A stretch of 48,440 nt of DNA, from positions 1 through 48,440 of the forward strand of contig VHCZ01000016.1 in the NCBI GenBank assembly GCA_016871535.1. The letters run 5' to 3'. A program made the translations under genes and the position numbers. Within the stretch, counting starts at the first letter, position 1. Each line of letters begins with the position of its first letter. Below, one piece after another: positions 7,272 through 18,021 of this stretch. The notes under the pieces were generated by a model. It made no database searches. It was not told the DNA's origin and saw nothing but the letters and a program-made list of their open reading frames with translations. The DNA is from Verrucomicrobiota bacterium (lineage in GTDB: Bacteria; Verrucomicrobiota; Verrucomicrobiia; Limisphaerales; SIBE01).

Positions 7272-8390
7272 TAAGCAGGTGGGGCCGCGGCCACTCCTTC
7301 GGTTCAGGGACGTGACCGTGTTGGCCAGAAAGAGCAAGATCGCGGCGGCGTTCAGCAGGCCGCCCAGTTGGCGGCCTTCACCCCAACCGCTCAAATCTGC
7401 CAGCACTCTGAGCAACAGGGAGAAGTGGAGCAATCCGGCGTGCAGATAAAACCGGTTCCGGAACGCCACCGGCAAATTCAACACCGCCGGAAAAATCACC
7501 GGCGCGTGGCCGAAGATCATCGAAAACACGAATCCCAGGAACAGCGAATGGAGCGCGGCGGCGTAGCCTGGGCCGAATGCCAGCGGCGCGAAACGCAAGA
7601 GCAAAAGTCCCGCGACGCCGAGCCACACGTAACCCGCGAGCAGACAAATGGCCATGAAACGCGGCAGCCCTGTCTGCCGCACTGTGCGTCGCGCAATGTC
7701 GAAGCGGCCCAGCCAGAGCGACAGCGCGAGGATTCCGAAGCCGGTCGCTCGTTCACCCGCCGTTTGCGCGAAGACGCTCAGGATGATTCCACCGAGGAAC
7801 ACCGCGAGTGAGGCGATCAGGAGCGGCGGCGCCCACCGCACCTGGCGTTGAAACCGCGAGAGATCCAGCCGCTCGCCCAGGATCGTCAGCACCAGAAACG
7901 CGGCCCACCACAGGACGACGCGGTTCACAGGCTGACCAGCGAGCCAGAGGATGTTTCCGGTCAACCACGCCGCCGCGCCCAGGCTCATCGTGACGGTGAA
8001 GAGCGCGCGTTGCAGTTGCACGACGCGGAAGGTCACCGCCAGAAACGCCGCGCTGCCGAGCGCAAACAAAGCCGGCCCACCCGGTCCCAGAAATCCGAGA
8101 ATGAAGATCAACGCTCCCGCGCCCGTCAAAAGCGGCGCCGCATAAGTCCACGCCGCTTGCAGTCCGACGGCGCGCTCCAGGCCGATCACCGTTCCCAGGA
8201 ATCCGCAAATCATCAAAGGCCCATGAAACGTGATCCAGTTGGCATGGTCGGCTGGCACGGGCAAATTCAAGGGCAGCCGAATCAAGCCGCCCCAGAGGCC
8301 CGCCAGAAGCGAGAGAATGCCCAGGCCCAGAAATGGGAGCCGGCTCACTCGCAGCCGAGGTGTGGCCGTCTTCTGATCAGGCAACTTCAT
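7266..8390 (-). CDS. Multi-pass membrane protein, NnrS-like
   Basis: 375 residues with about ten to twelve hydrophobic segments. HGPLMICGFLGTVIGLERAV near the start and HSLFLGFVFSMIFGHAPVIFPA near the end place conserved His residues at helix ends, as in NnrS/haem-copper membrane proteins linked to nitric-oxide metabolism. The family call is by pattern and is moderate only. Start ATG 8388-8390 (MKLPDQKT) is preferred over the upstream in-frame codon at 8429. It is transcribed divergently from a cyclic-nucleotide-binding protein, a pairing compatible with sensing of redox or NO signals (inference). Confidence 0.6.
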   Translation of the reverse strand: MKLPDQKTATPRLRVSRLPFLGLGILSLLAGLWGGLIRLPLNLPVPADHANWITFHGPLMICGFLGTVIGLERAVGLQAAWTYAAPLLTGAGALIFILGFLGPGGPALFALGSAAFLAVTFRVVQLQRALFTVTMSLGAAAWLTGNILWLAGQPVNRVVLWWAAFLVLTILGERLDLSRFQRQVRWAPPLLIASLAVFLGGIILSVFAQTAGERATGFGILALSLWLGRFDIARRTVRQTGLPRFMAICLLAGYVWLGVAGLLLLRFAPLAFGPGYAAALHSLFLGFVFSMIFGHAPVIFPAVLNLPVAFRNRFYLHAGLLHFSLLLRVLADLSGWGEGRQLGGLLNAAAILLFLANTVTSLNRRSGRGPTCLP

Positions 8391-8528
8391 CGAAACACCG
8401 TTTTGACAGAACGCTGAAAATGGCGCCAAACCTTCTTTGGCTTTCGTTGAACAAGAATTGGTGAATCGATTGCTAACTCAGCGGTGACTGTGCAAATCTG
8501 AAACACTGGACGTATCCGTACACTGCTC

Positions 8529-8625
8529 CGGATTGCCAGGGCCGGAGCGCGGCGTTTACGCCGCTTACTCCGTGATACGCTTGACGCCGAAGCGGCCTCA
8601 AGGCCGCGCTCCGGTGCAGTCTGCG
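8529..8625. repeat. Palindromic repeat, family C-like core
   Basis: Outer arms CCGGAGCGCGGC and GCCGCGCTCCGG, inner GGCGTTTACGCC and AAGCGGCCTCAAGGCCGC, the latter shared with the element at 7162. It sits in the divergent intergenic region 8391-8737, which holds nothing else recognisable. Confidence 0.75.
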
Positions 8626-8737
8626 GATGTGCCTGGAAGGTCGATCCTTGATCGGCCGCCAAGAAACAGTGAACAATTGGCAAGCGGAGTGTGGTTCGCG
8701 CGCGGATTCAGAAGTACCCATTTGCTCTCGACACGAC

Positions 8738-9235
8738 ATGAGTGCACTTCCGAATTCACTGCGCAAAGCCGAAGTGGAACTGGCGACAGGCAAGACTCTG
8801 GCCGCCGCCATTGCCGGGCATCCGTTTCTCAAAGGCCTTTCCCCGGATCACCTGCGCGTGCTGGCCGACAATGCTATGCGCGTGCAGTTCGAGGAAGGCG
8901 ACTTCATTTTCCGAGAGGGCGACCCGGCCAACCGCTTTTACCTGATCGAATCGGGCCAGATCGCGCTCGAATCGCGCACCGCCGAGGAACCTTCCCTGGT
9001 GATTCAAACCATCGGCCTCGGCGAAGTGCTCGGATGGTCGTGGCTTTTCCCTCCTTACTATTGGCATTTCGACGCGCGAGCCATCCAACCGGCCGCCGCG
9101 ATTTTTTTCTACGGCACGCGCCTTCGCGAACAATGCGAAGACGACCACGACCTCGGCTACGAACTGATGACGCGCGTCACCTCCGTCGTGATCCAGAGGC
9201 TCCAGGCAACGCGAAAGCAGTTGAGAGGGAGTTAG
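8738..9235 (+). CDS. Cyclic nucleotide-binding domain protein without DNA-binding domain
   Basis: 165 residues from ATG 8738 (MSALPNSL). CNMP-binding beta-roll is clear: FLKGLSPDHLRVLADNAMRVQFEEGDFIFREGDPANRFYLIESGQIAL, then IQTIGLGEVLGWSWLFPPYYW in the position of the phosphate-binding cassette. The usual CRP/FNR helix-turn-helix is absent, so a transcription-factor role is unlikely; it may act as a small sensor for a partner. In the place of the canonical RXA of the cassette is W-S-W, so cAMP binding is uncertain. An upstream in-frame start (8627) would add repeat-adjacent sequence and is less likely. Confidence 0.8.
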   Translation: MSALPNSLRKAEVELATGKTLAAAIAGHPFLKGLSPDHLRVLADNAMRVQFEEGDFIFREGDPANRFYLIESGQIALESRTAEEPSLVIQTIGLGEVLGWSWLFPPYYWHFDARAIQPAAAIFFYGTRLREQCEDDHDLGYELMTRVTSVVIQRLQATRKQLRGS

Positions 9236-9339
9236 GGAGCAGAACCCGCGACACGGTCACGTTGTGCGGCTTCTGGGGCGCTCGACCGGCTCAAGCCGGG
9301 ACTACATCCGGGCGTGGTTCATGGGCTGGGAGGGAGCTG

Positions 9340-10201
9340 TCAGTGCTTCGGCCGCTGGGAGGCGAGGTAGTTGCCGAGGAATGTCGAGGCGAGGATTCCC
9401 AGGCTGAACAGGCCCAATACCTCGAAGGCGCTCTCCGCCTTCGCCTTAAGGAATCGGCCGTCGCCAAAGTACGATTGCCACAGCAGCCACATCGCGGCCA
9501 ACCCCACCAACGTGAGCCCGACCACCACGGCCAGCATGGTCCGGCGCGGCCAGCCTTCCGAACAACGGAATAGTCCCGCCAGGGGCAACAGCAGCAGCCC
9601 AAAGACCGTCAGCGCCATGATCCCGAAAGGACTGTTGAAGCCCGTCGCGAGGCACCAGATCAAGGACGCCAGGCCCAGAAGAAAAACTCCCCCGACCCAG
9701 TTGGACTCCACGGTCTGTTCCGGAGTCAACGCCAACCGGCCAAATCGATTCAGCCGCAGCATCAAGTTGAACATCGGGTACGCCGTCCACGTGAGCACGG
9801 CAAACGCGATATACGCAATGCGCGCCGGCAGGACCCACGGCGCCAGGCCAGGGTTGGATTGCGCGACGGAGCCCAGCACCCGGTTCCCGAGGTAGCCCCC
9901 GATGATGATGGCCCATTGCACGCCCGGGCTGAGCTTCGACATGAACAGAAAGTATTTCAGCATCACCGCGTAGATCGGGTTGCCGGCTTTCAGGGCCTCG
10001 ACAATCCCCGCTCGCGCCCATTCGTTCTCCGCGTCGAGCCGCAGCGCTTCGCGAAAATGTTCGAGCGCCTTTTCGCGTTCGCCGTTTTCCAGACAAGCCC
10101 AGCCCTGGTTGGCGTGGGTCGCGGAATTCTCCGGATCGCGCGCGAGGGTCGCCTGAATCGTCGCGCCCGCTTCGTCCCGGCGATTCAGCTTGACGAGCGC
10201 C
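9340..10201 (-). pseudogene. TPR-containing membrane protein, 5' end missing
   Basis: Reading from 10201 downward: TPR units of the form NRRDEAGATIQATLARDPENS and NQGWACLENGEREKALEHFREALRLDAEN, followed by a region with about five transmembrane helices (VQWAIIIGGYLG, IAYIAFAVLTW, GVFLLGLASLIWCLA, MLAVVVGLTLVGLAAMWLLW). No start codon with support exists before the frame is cut at about 10200, exactly where a second truncated gene begins on the other strand. An internal GTG/ATG at 9966/9963 could start a membrane-only product of 208 residues. Confidence 0.65.
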
Positions 10202-10202
10202 G

Positions 10203-11981
10203 GTCAATCACATCAAGAGCGAAGGCGAACCGCTCAGCGGCGCCTGGCATCATCTGGCCTTTGTGCAGCAGGATGACGGAACTCGTGCGTTGTACATCGA
10301 CGGCACAAAAGACGCGCTCGAAATCCCCGCCAAGGAAGCCGGCGCCTGGCGCATCAACACGACAACCGTCGGCGGCATCCTGCGCGCCAATCCCACGCAC
10401 TGGGTCACCGGGTTGATCGATGACGTGGCTTTGTGGAATCGCGCGCTTTCCGCGGACGAAGTTAAGGCCGTCGTGACCACGGGCACGCCCGTGCCGTCCA
10501 GCAAACCCCAACCGCTGGCGATCCGCACCTTCAAGTCCAGCCTGCCCGCCGCCGCCGTGGGCGACAAGATGACCTTGACCTGGGATGTGACCAAAAACGC
10601 CCAGGTGGAAATCGACCAGGGAGTCGGGGATGTCACCGCGAAAACTGTCTCGGACCTGGGTTCGACCGATGTAACGCTCACCGCCAGCCGGACCTTCAAG
10701 TTGACGCTGAAACGCGGCGTGGAAACGGCTTCCCAAACCGTGAGTGTCGCCGCCATCGATGGCGTTTCAGCAGGGTGGACCTTGATCGACAATTTCGACC
10801 GTTACACGGTTGGAGGATTGAACGGTCAGGGCGGGTGGGCCGACCTGGACGGGAACGATTTCGTGGTCGTCGATATCAGCGGCAACAAACTCGTCGCCCC
10901 CCGAGGCGGCAATGCCACGGCCTCCTTGCGGCTCGGCCCGCTGACCTTGAAGGAAGGCGAACAGCGAACTCTGTTCTTCCGCGTTTACACCTCCGGCGAC
11001 GAATCCGAACCAGTCAAAGGAACGGTCGGCATCACGGATCGCAGCGTGCGCTTCGGCAGCGACGTCGGCGCGATGGGCGATAACATTGGCCCCGGAGCAG
11101 TCATCAGCAACGAACTCGGGACCGGCGTGCAAGTGGGCGGCGCCAACGGCAACGGCGCAACGGTCGATTTTGGTCCTGAACCGGTGGTCGCAACGAAGGC
11201 CGCCTACAATATTTGGGTGGACTTTAAGAACGGCCCGTTCCCGGCGGACCAAAGCTCCACGGGCGACACTTACTCGATCTACGTCCAAAAGGATGGGACA
11301 ACCCAGCGCACCAAGGTCGTTTCGGATTATATCTCCGCCCGAAATCCGATCGGGCAAGCTGATGTCGGTTTTACGACCAAGGATTTGGACAAGATCATTC
11401 TCGGCGGCCTGGGCGGGCACAGCACATCCACGAATCTGTTCTTCGACGACATCTATCTGAGCAAGACAGGCTACAACACCACCGTGCCGCGCGCGTTTGG
11501 GTTCACCGTGCCTGTGGCGGAGACGGTCAAGCCGCCCACGCTGGCCATCAAACGAGTCGGCGCGGAACTGGAAATCACCTGGAGCGCCGGGACCCTCGAA
11601 TCCTCCACGGCGCTGGCGAGCGGTTGGACCGCCGTGGCGAACGCGGTGTCGCCGCTTAAGAGCGTGTCCGAAAATTCCGCGGGGTCCTGTTTTCGCGCCA
11701 AAGGCCGGATGGCGAGGCGCGACGAAGGAGAATATCCTCCCTGGATCTTCGACTGAGGAGCAACGAAGCCAGGCGGCCTTTGGCGCGAAAACCCTCCGGG
11801 CGGCGGGTCTTTTGTCCGTGGCCTGCGTTGGCTCGGTCCTTACAGCCCGCGTTGGGGATGCTCGGACCTCGCCGCCTTGGCCACAGCCAAAATCCCTCGC
11901 CGCAGGACCCCGCGCAATTTTCGGACACGCTCTAAGGTCAAACCGGATGCAGCGATGCGGTTTTATCGCGCCAAACAATAA
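10203..11981 (+). pseudogene. Secreted LamG/ConA-like protein, 5' truncated and interrupted by element
   Basis: Starts abruptly in a LamG domain (GAWHHLAFVQQDDGTRALYIDGTKD ... GLIDDVALWNRALSADEVKAV), then an Ig-like linker (AVGDKMTLTWDVTKNAQVEI), a second jelly-roll-like region (GWTLIDNFDRYTVGGLNGQGGWADL ... FFDDIYLSKTGYN) and a C-terminal ASGWTAVANAVSPLK. At 11657-11659 a 273-bp family A element intervenes. Deleting it plus one TAA copy joins SPLK to VKPDAAMRFYRAKQ and a TAA stop at 11979-11981, the typical end of verrucomicrobial surface proteins. The uninterrupted frame stops early, inside the element, at 11756. The signal peptide and the start of LamG are lost at the 10200 junction. Confidence 0.8.
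11660..11932. mobile_element. Family A miniature inverted-repeat element, complete (273 bp)
   Basis: Terminal inverted repeats GAGCGTGTCCGAAAATT at 11660 and AATTTTCGGACACGCTC ending 11932, extended by CGGGGTCCTG / CAGGACCCCG. Flanked by TAA at 11657-11659 and 11933-11935. Contains two hairpins: arms GTTTTCGCGCCAAAGGCCG / CGGCCTTTGGCGCGAAAAC, then a second with GGCCTGCG / the TTGGCCACAGCC side. It encodes no transposase. Element plus one target copy is 276 bases, a multiple of three. Confidence 0.9.
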
Positions 11982-11999
11982 ACCGGCGCCATGGATTTC

Positions 12000-12119
12000 G
12001 CCCTCTCTTCCCTGCGAAGGGAGGAGAGGGACGGGGAGAGGAGGGCCGTTTTCACTGTGTTTCCCCTCTCCTCGGTCCTCTCCCCGCTCGTTCCTCGCAG
12101 GGAGAGGAAGAAGAGGAGG
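12000..12119. repeat. Family D-type repeat
   Basis: CCCTCTCTTCCCTGCGAAGG at the left and the inverted CCTCGCAGGGAGAGG at the right, with inner CCCCTCTCCTCGG / GGGGAGAGG pieces; an imperfect relative of 5749-5886. Confidence 0.6.
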
Positions 12120-12142
12120 CCTGAACCTCTGAGCCGATTTCT

Positions 12143-12228
12143 TGACCACGGATTTCGCGGATTCGCGGATCGAGAAGTGATTTTATCCGTGTGATCCGCG
12201 TAATCCGTGGTTGAATCAGGTTCGTGGG
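12143..12228. repeat. Family E repeat, copy 2
   Basis: GACCACGGATTTCGCGGATTC then ATCCGCGTAATCCGTGGT, ending TTGAATCAGGTTCGTGG; same order and same tail as 6349-6434. It lies 30 bases upstream of the GMC oxidoreductase. Confidence 0.8.
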
Positions 12229-12257
12229 GAGGGGAGAATCGATTCCAGATTTGAGCT

Positions 12258-13883
12258 ATGCCCGTCCACGCCTCCGAGCCTGACCCCGACGTTCTGATCA
12301 TCGGGGCCGGCCCCACCGGCGCTGTAGCCGCGAAACGATTCATCGAAGCCCGCCTGCGCGTCGTCGTGCTCGAACAAGGCGATTGGCCGGACTACTCCAA
12401 AGCCCGCGCGGAGCATCCGGACTTTGAACTGACCGCGGGCCGTTACTGGTCGGGCAACCCGAATCGCCGCCAGGCCCCGGCCGATTACCCGATCGACGAC
12501 CAGGACTCCGACATTTCCGCCGTGCTCTACAATGCCGTGGGTGGCGGCACGGTGATCTACGCCGCGCACTGGCAGCGCAACATGCCATCTGATTTTCGGG
12601 TGCGCACGCTCGATGGCGTGGCGGACGATTGGCCGCTCACTTACGAGGACCTGGAACCGTTTTACGAAAGAGTCGAGCGCGACTTTGGCGTTTCGGGCCT
12701 GGCTGGAGACACCGCGTTTCCGCCGGGCAAACCGCTGCCGTTGCCGCCGGCTCCGCTCGCGCCCATGGGCCGGCGCGTGGCCCGCGCGCACAACCAACTC
12801 GGCTGGCACTGGTGGCCCGCGCCCAATGCCATTGCGACCCGGCCTTACGGTTCGCTTCGCGAGTGCACGCAGCGCGCGACCTGCATGTGGGGCTGCGTCG
12901 AAGGCGCCAAGGCGTCCGTCGATCGCACCCACTGGCCGCAACTGGTGAAACGCGGCGCGCGCCTCGTCACCGGCGCGCGCGTGCGCCGGCTTGAAGTCAG
13001 TCCCGGAGGGCTGGCCACCGGCGCGCTGTATGTGGATCGAACGGGGAAGGAACAGTTTCAGAAAGCCGCGGTCACGGTTCTGGGCGCCAACGGGATTGGC
13101 ACGCCGAGAATCCTGTTGCTTTCCGCGACCAACAAGTCTCCGAGCGGACTCGCCAATTCATCGGGTTTGGTGGGGCGGCGCCTGATGATGCATCCGTTCG
13201 GCACCGTGGTGGGTTTGTTTGAAGAGGATCTGGGCAGCACCCACGGTTTGTGGGGCCAACACATTCATTGCCTCGAATTTTACGAGACGGATGCCGCGCG
13301 CGGATTCGTGCGCGGCGCCAAGTGGGGATTGCAGCCCACGGGCGGTCCGCTCTCCATGACGCGCAGTTATCCGTGGGGCGACAATCCGATCTGGGGACCG
13401 AGCTTTCACCAACAACTCCGCCAGCGGCTCGGTCATTCGGCGATGTGGGGAATCATTGCGGAGGACTTGCCGGAGGACGACAATCGCGTCGTGCTCGATC
13501 CTGTTCTCAAGGACGCCGACGGCATTCCCGCGCCGAAGTTGATTTATCGGATGTCGGAAAACTCACGGCGGCTTCTGCAGTTTCATCTGGCGCGCGCGCG
13601 GGAATCGCTCGACGCTGCCGGGGCATACGCGACCGTGATCGCGCCGCTCATCCGCGAAACCGGCTGGCACCTGCTCGGCACCGCCCGAATGGGCGCGGAT
13701 CCCGCAACGTCCGTCGTGGATGCGTGCGGACGTTGTCACGATGTGCCCAATCTGTTCATCCTCGACGGCAGCATCTGGCCCACGTCGAGCGGCATGAACC
13801 CGACGGCGACCATCGCCGCCTTGGCCCTGCGCTGCGCCGAACATCTTGTCGAAGAGCGGCGCAATCAAAGAGTCCCGCTGTGA
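12258..13883 (+). CDS. GMC family FAD-dependent oxidoreductase
   Basis: 541 residues. N-terminal FAD dinucleotide fold PDVLIIGAGPTGAVAAKRFIEA with the acidic end VVVLEQGD; the GGGTVIYAAHWQRNMPSDF segment resembles the GMC signature; substrate domain; near the end HLLGTARMGADPATSVVD and NLFILDGSIWPTSSGMNPTATIAALALR, the usual GMC C-terminal motif with the conserved His (GWHLLGTARMG). Family members oxidise sugars or alcohols; substrate unknown. The stop overlaps the GTG start of the next gene, a gluconate 2-dehydrogenase subunit 3-like protein, which suggests a two-subunit dehydrogenase. No signal sequence is visible here, so export would depend on the partner. Confidence 0.9.
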   Translation: MPVHASEPDPDVLIIGAGPTGAVAAKRFIEARLRVVVLEQGDWPDYSKARAEHPDFELTAGRYWSGNPNRRQAPADYPIDDQDSDISAVLYNAVGGGTVIYAAHWQRNMPSDFRVRTLDGVADDWPLTYEDLEPFYERVERDFGVSGLAGDTAFPPGKPLPLPPAPLAPMGRRVARAHNQLGWHWWPAPNAIATRPYGSLRECTQRATCMWGCVEGAKASVDRTHWPQLVKRGARLVTGARVRRLEVSPGGLATGALYVDRTGKEQFQKAAVTVLGANGIGTPRILLLSATNKSPSGLANSSGLVGRRLMMHPFGTVVGLFEEDLGSTHGLWGQHIHCLEFYETDAARGFVRGAKWGLQPTGGPLSMTRSYPWGDNPIWGPSFHQQLRQRLGHSAMWGIIAEDLPEDDNRVVLDPVLKDADGIPAPKLIYRMSENSRRLLQFHLARARESLDAAGAYATVIAPLIRETGWHLLGTARMGADPATSVVDACGRCHDVPNLFILDGSIWPTSSGMNPTATIAALALRCAEHLVEERRNQRVPL

Positions 13884-14308
13884 ACACCTGGCCAATGAAC
13901 TCCGACACATCTGAGAGATCCGTCCTGGCCAACCTGGCGGATGTGCTGATCCCCGCGGGCGATGGTTTCCCTTCCGCGAGCGAGGCGGGCGTGGCGCAGG
14001 ACGGCCTGGACCAGATCCTCGCGGTGCGTCCGGACCTGGCCGAAGGTTTGAAGAAGATTCTCGCGCAAGCCCAGGGGAGGAACGCCGCGGAATTCTTGGC
14101 CGAGCTTCAAATCAATGACCCGGCTGGCTTCGGTCTCCTGGCTGAACTCGTGCCTGGGGCTTACTTCTTGAATTCGCGCGTGCGCGCGGCCCTCGGATAC
14201 GACGGCCAAAGCGCGCGTCCCATCGATCCCAGACCCGACTACTGCGACGACGGCCTGCTGCAATCGGTAATCGACCGCGGTCCCATCTTCCGCCCGACGC
14301 CGCGGTGA
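13880..14308 (+). CDS. Gluconate 2-dehydrogenase subunit 3-like small subunit
   Basis: 142 residues from GTG 13880 (overlapping the upstream TGA), or 137 from ATG 13895. The pattern VLANLADVLIPAGDGFPSASEAGV is the typical opening of the subunit-3 family, where the small subunit accompanies a GMC flavoprotein and is often Tat-exported. No twin-arginine signal is visible here, which is unusual. The C-terminal RPDYCDDGLLQSVIDRGPIFRPTP is consistent with a complete gene. Function as chaperone or subunit of the upstream oxidoreductase is inferred. Confidence 0.8.
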   Translation: MNTWPMNSDTSERSVLANLADVLIPAGDGFPSASEAGVAQDGLDQILAVRPDLAEGLKKILAQAQGRNAAEFLAELQINDPAGFGLLAELVPGAYFLNSRVRAALGYDGQSARPIDPRPDYCDDGLLQSVIDRGPIFRPTPR

Positions 14309-14352
14309 TCTTCGAAATCTGCTCCTTTGGCTTCAGAATCATGCACTCGGCG

Positions 14353-14467
14353 CCCATGAACCGGGCGGACCGCAGCCTTCAGGCTGCTTCCGCGCCCAAT
14401 TTGGAGTTCGGCGTGGAAGCGGCCTGAAGGCGCCTAAAGGCCACGGTCCGAGGAGACGGTTCTTGGG
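14353..14467. repeat. Family C element, copy 2
   Basis: CCCATGAACCG at the left, CGGTTCTTGGG (one mismatch) at the right. The interior is CGGACCGCAGCCTTCAGGCTGC and GCGGCCTGAAGGCGCCTAAAGGC. A separate small repeat GGCTCGCCGGGACGGGCTCG with CGCCCTACC follows at about 14526-14553 and recurs at 21480-21513. Confidence 0.8.
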
Positions 14468-14505
14468 AAGTTTCCATGGCCAAGGTGCCATGCACTCGAT
14501 CTTGA

Positions 14506-16842
<2,337 letters not shown>

Positions 16843-16868
16843 GTTCTGATCCAAGTTCTGACGACTCG

Positions 16869-17000
16869 TCATTGCCGAGATAATGGAGGATGGGACGTGA
16901 GTTGCGACGCTTCGGCGGGCGTGCGGATGTTGATCGCCTGCCAGTTGCGGTTGAGCACCAGCATGCTGTGGTTTCGACTCCGTGAATAAGAGGCAGGCAT
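16869..17000 (-). pseudogene. HNH endonuclease-like N-terminal remnant
   Basis: 43-residue frame containing SMLVLNRNWQAINIRTPAEA, which resembles the N-terminus of a group of HNH proteins (MLVLN..W.AINV.TP..A). Homology-like sequence ends after about 20 residues and the HNH motif itself is missing. Its position next to the relaxase remnant and tRNA suggests debris of an integrated element. Call by pattern only. Confidence 0.3.
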
Positions 17001-17093
17001 GTTGCTGGACTACACCACAGGGACAGCGCGCTGCGCGCGAATGGCCAATGACCAATCGCCAATAGCCAACGCGCGGGATGGATTGGTCATTAC

Positions 17094-17240
17094 TACCGCG
17101 ACCCGGAACAAGGACGCTCGACGGTCGCCGTGTCGCAGACTTGGTCAGAAGTGCATCGCGTCAATCAGCAGATCCGCGCCGCCCTCAAGGAGCGAGGCTT
17201 GATTGGCACCGATGAGCAGACCGTCCGCGCTCCAGGTTCG
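17094..17240 (+). pseudogene. MobF/TrwC-type conjugative relaxase fragment
   Basis: No start codon. The frame reads YRDPEQGRSTVAVSQTWSEV then HRVNQQIRAALKERGLIG and TDEQTVRA, closely resembling the helicase part of TrwC/TraI relaxases (V.VS.T..E...VN..IR..LK..G..G). Only about 50 residues survive, ending just before the tRNA. Supports a former conjugative or integrative element at this tRNA. Confidence 0.4.
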
Positions 17241-17280
17241 CTATTGAAAGTCAGCATCGTTTTTGCAACCTTAACGCAGC

Positions 17281-17357
17281 GGGCCTGTAGCTCAATTGGT
17301 TAGAGCAGAGCACTCATAATGCTTTGGTTCTCGGTTCAAGTCCGGGCAGGCCCACCA
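17281..17357 (+). tRNA. tRNA with CAT anticodon (Met or Ile2)
   Basis: 77 bases with encoded CCA. Acceptor GGGCCTG pairs with CAGGCCC; D-arm GCTC/GAGC; anticodon stem GAGCA/TGCTT with loop CTCATAA; T-arm CTCGG-TTCAAGT-CCGGG. The CAT anticodon may be elongator Met, or Ile read after lysidine modification. The acceptor GGGCCTG and the CTTTGG variable part look more like tRNA-Ile2, but this is not decisive. Confidence 0.92.
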
Positions 17358-17677
17358 AACCGACACGCTTTTGACCTTCAACTCCGGGAACCACGCCCTT
17401 CAAACTGCCGCACTTCTGACGAAGCGGTGCTGTGGCATAACAGCAGGACATTCCTTTGTTGCCGGGGGCCAACCCTAGAATTGGCGTGAATTGGCGTGCA
17501 GTTCCCTCTCGCTGCCGCCTTAATCCACTCCTTCGCTCGCCGTTTCCTGCGGCTGGCCCGGCGAGACTCCTGCCGAGCCAATGCCATCGAAGAAAAGCCC
17601 CGCAGGAGCGGCGCCGCACCGTCGTTAACTGAAAGGCTGCCGCAATGGGTAAAAACCGGCTTGCGCGTCGGGTGTTT
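17358..17677. other. Gene-free region downstream of the tRNA
   Basis: No convincing coding region. GAATTGGCGTGAATTGGCGTG at about 17476-17496 is a tandem direct repeat of AATTGGCGTG. No copy of the tRNA 3' end (a simple attachment site) was noticed. Confidence 0.4.
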
Positions 17678-17694
17678 GTACGACAATGTTGTAC
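17678..17694. promoter_or_regulatory. Palindromic operator before ribbon-helix-helix gene
   Basis: GTACGACA-A-TGTTGTAC, one mismatch, ends 7 bases before ATG 17702. Ribbon-helix-helix antitoxins usually autoregulate through such palindromes, so this is a good operator candidate; it would also overlap the ribosome binding region. Confidence 0.5.
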
Positions 17695-17701
17695 CGTTCG
17701 T

Positions 17702-17917
17702 ATGACAATCAGCATCCGCTTGAGTCCGGAAGAAGCGCGGGAATTGGCCGCTCTCGCCCGCAAGACCGGCCGTTCGAAAAGTGAAATCTTGCGAGACGCG
17801 TTTCGGCAATCTCGCTCCGGCAAGTCGGACATCCGCAGGCAGCGCGCGTTGGCTTTGGCCGGTTCGCTTTCGGGAGCCAGTGATCTCTCCCAAAGAGAGG
17901 GTTTCGGAAAGCAATGA
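17702..17917 (+). CDS. Ribbon-helix-helix antitoxin-like protein
   Basis: 71 residues from ATG 17702: MTISIRLSPEEARELAALARKTGRSKSEILRDAF is a complete ribbon-helix-helix (CopG/Arc) motif. The basic C-terminal tail would bind the toxin. The stop overlaps the ATG of the PIN remnant (ATGA). The palindrome immediately upstream fits autoregulation. Its toxin is truncated, so this is probably an orphan antitoxin. Confidence 0.75.
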   Translation: MTISIRLSPEEARELAALARKTGRSKSEILRDAFRQSRSGKSDIRRQRALALAGSLSGASDLSQREGFGKQ

Positions 17918-18021
17918 AGTTAATCGCCGACACCGGCCTGTTGGTGGCCTTTCTCAACCGTCGCGATGCGCATCACGAATGGGCGACGAACTTGACTCCG
18001 TTCGCCATTTCACTCTTGTAA
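17914..18021 (+). pseudogene. PIN-domain (VapC-like) toxin, truncated after 30 residues
   Basis: MKLIADTGLLVAFLNRRDAHHEWATNLTPFA is the classic PIN start with the first catalytic Asp (ADTG). The frame then reads ISLL and stops at 18019-18021. The missing ~100 residues are replaced by the 3' end of a minus-strand permease that terminates at 18010. Inactive as a nuclease, since the remaining acidic residues are absent. Confidence 0.7.

Noticed and set aside
17314-17914. Minus-strand ORFs across the tRNA and antitoxin
   Set aside because: They cross the tRNA and run antisense to the ribbon-helix-helix gene; typical artefacts of tRNA-containing regions.
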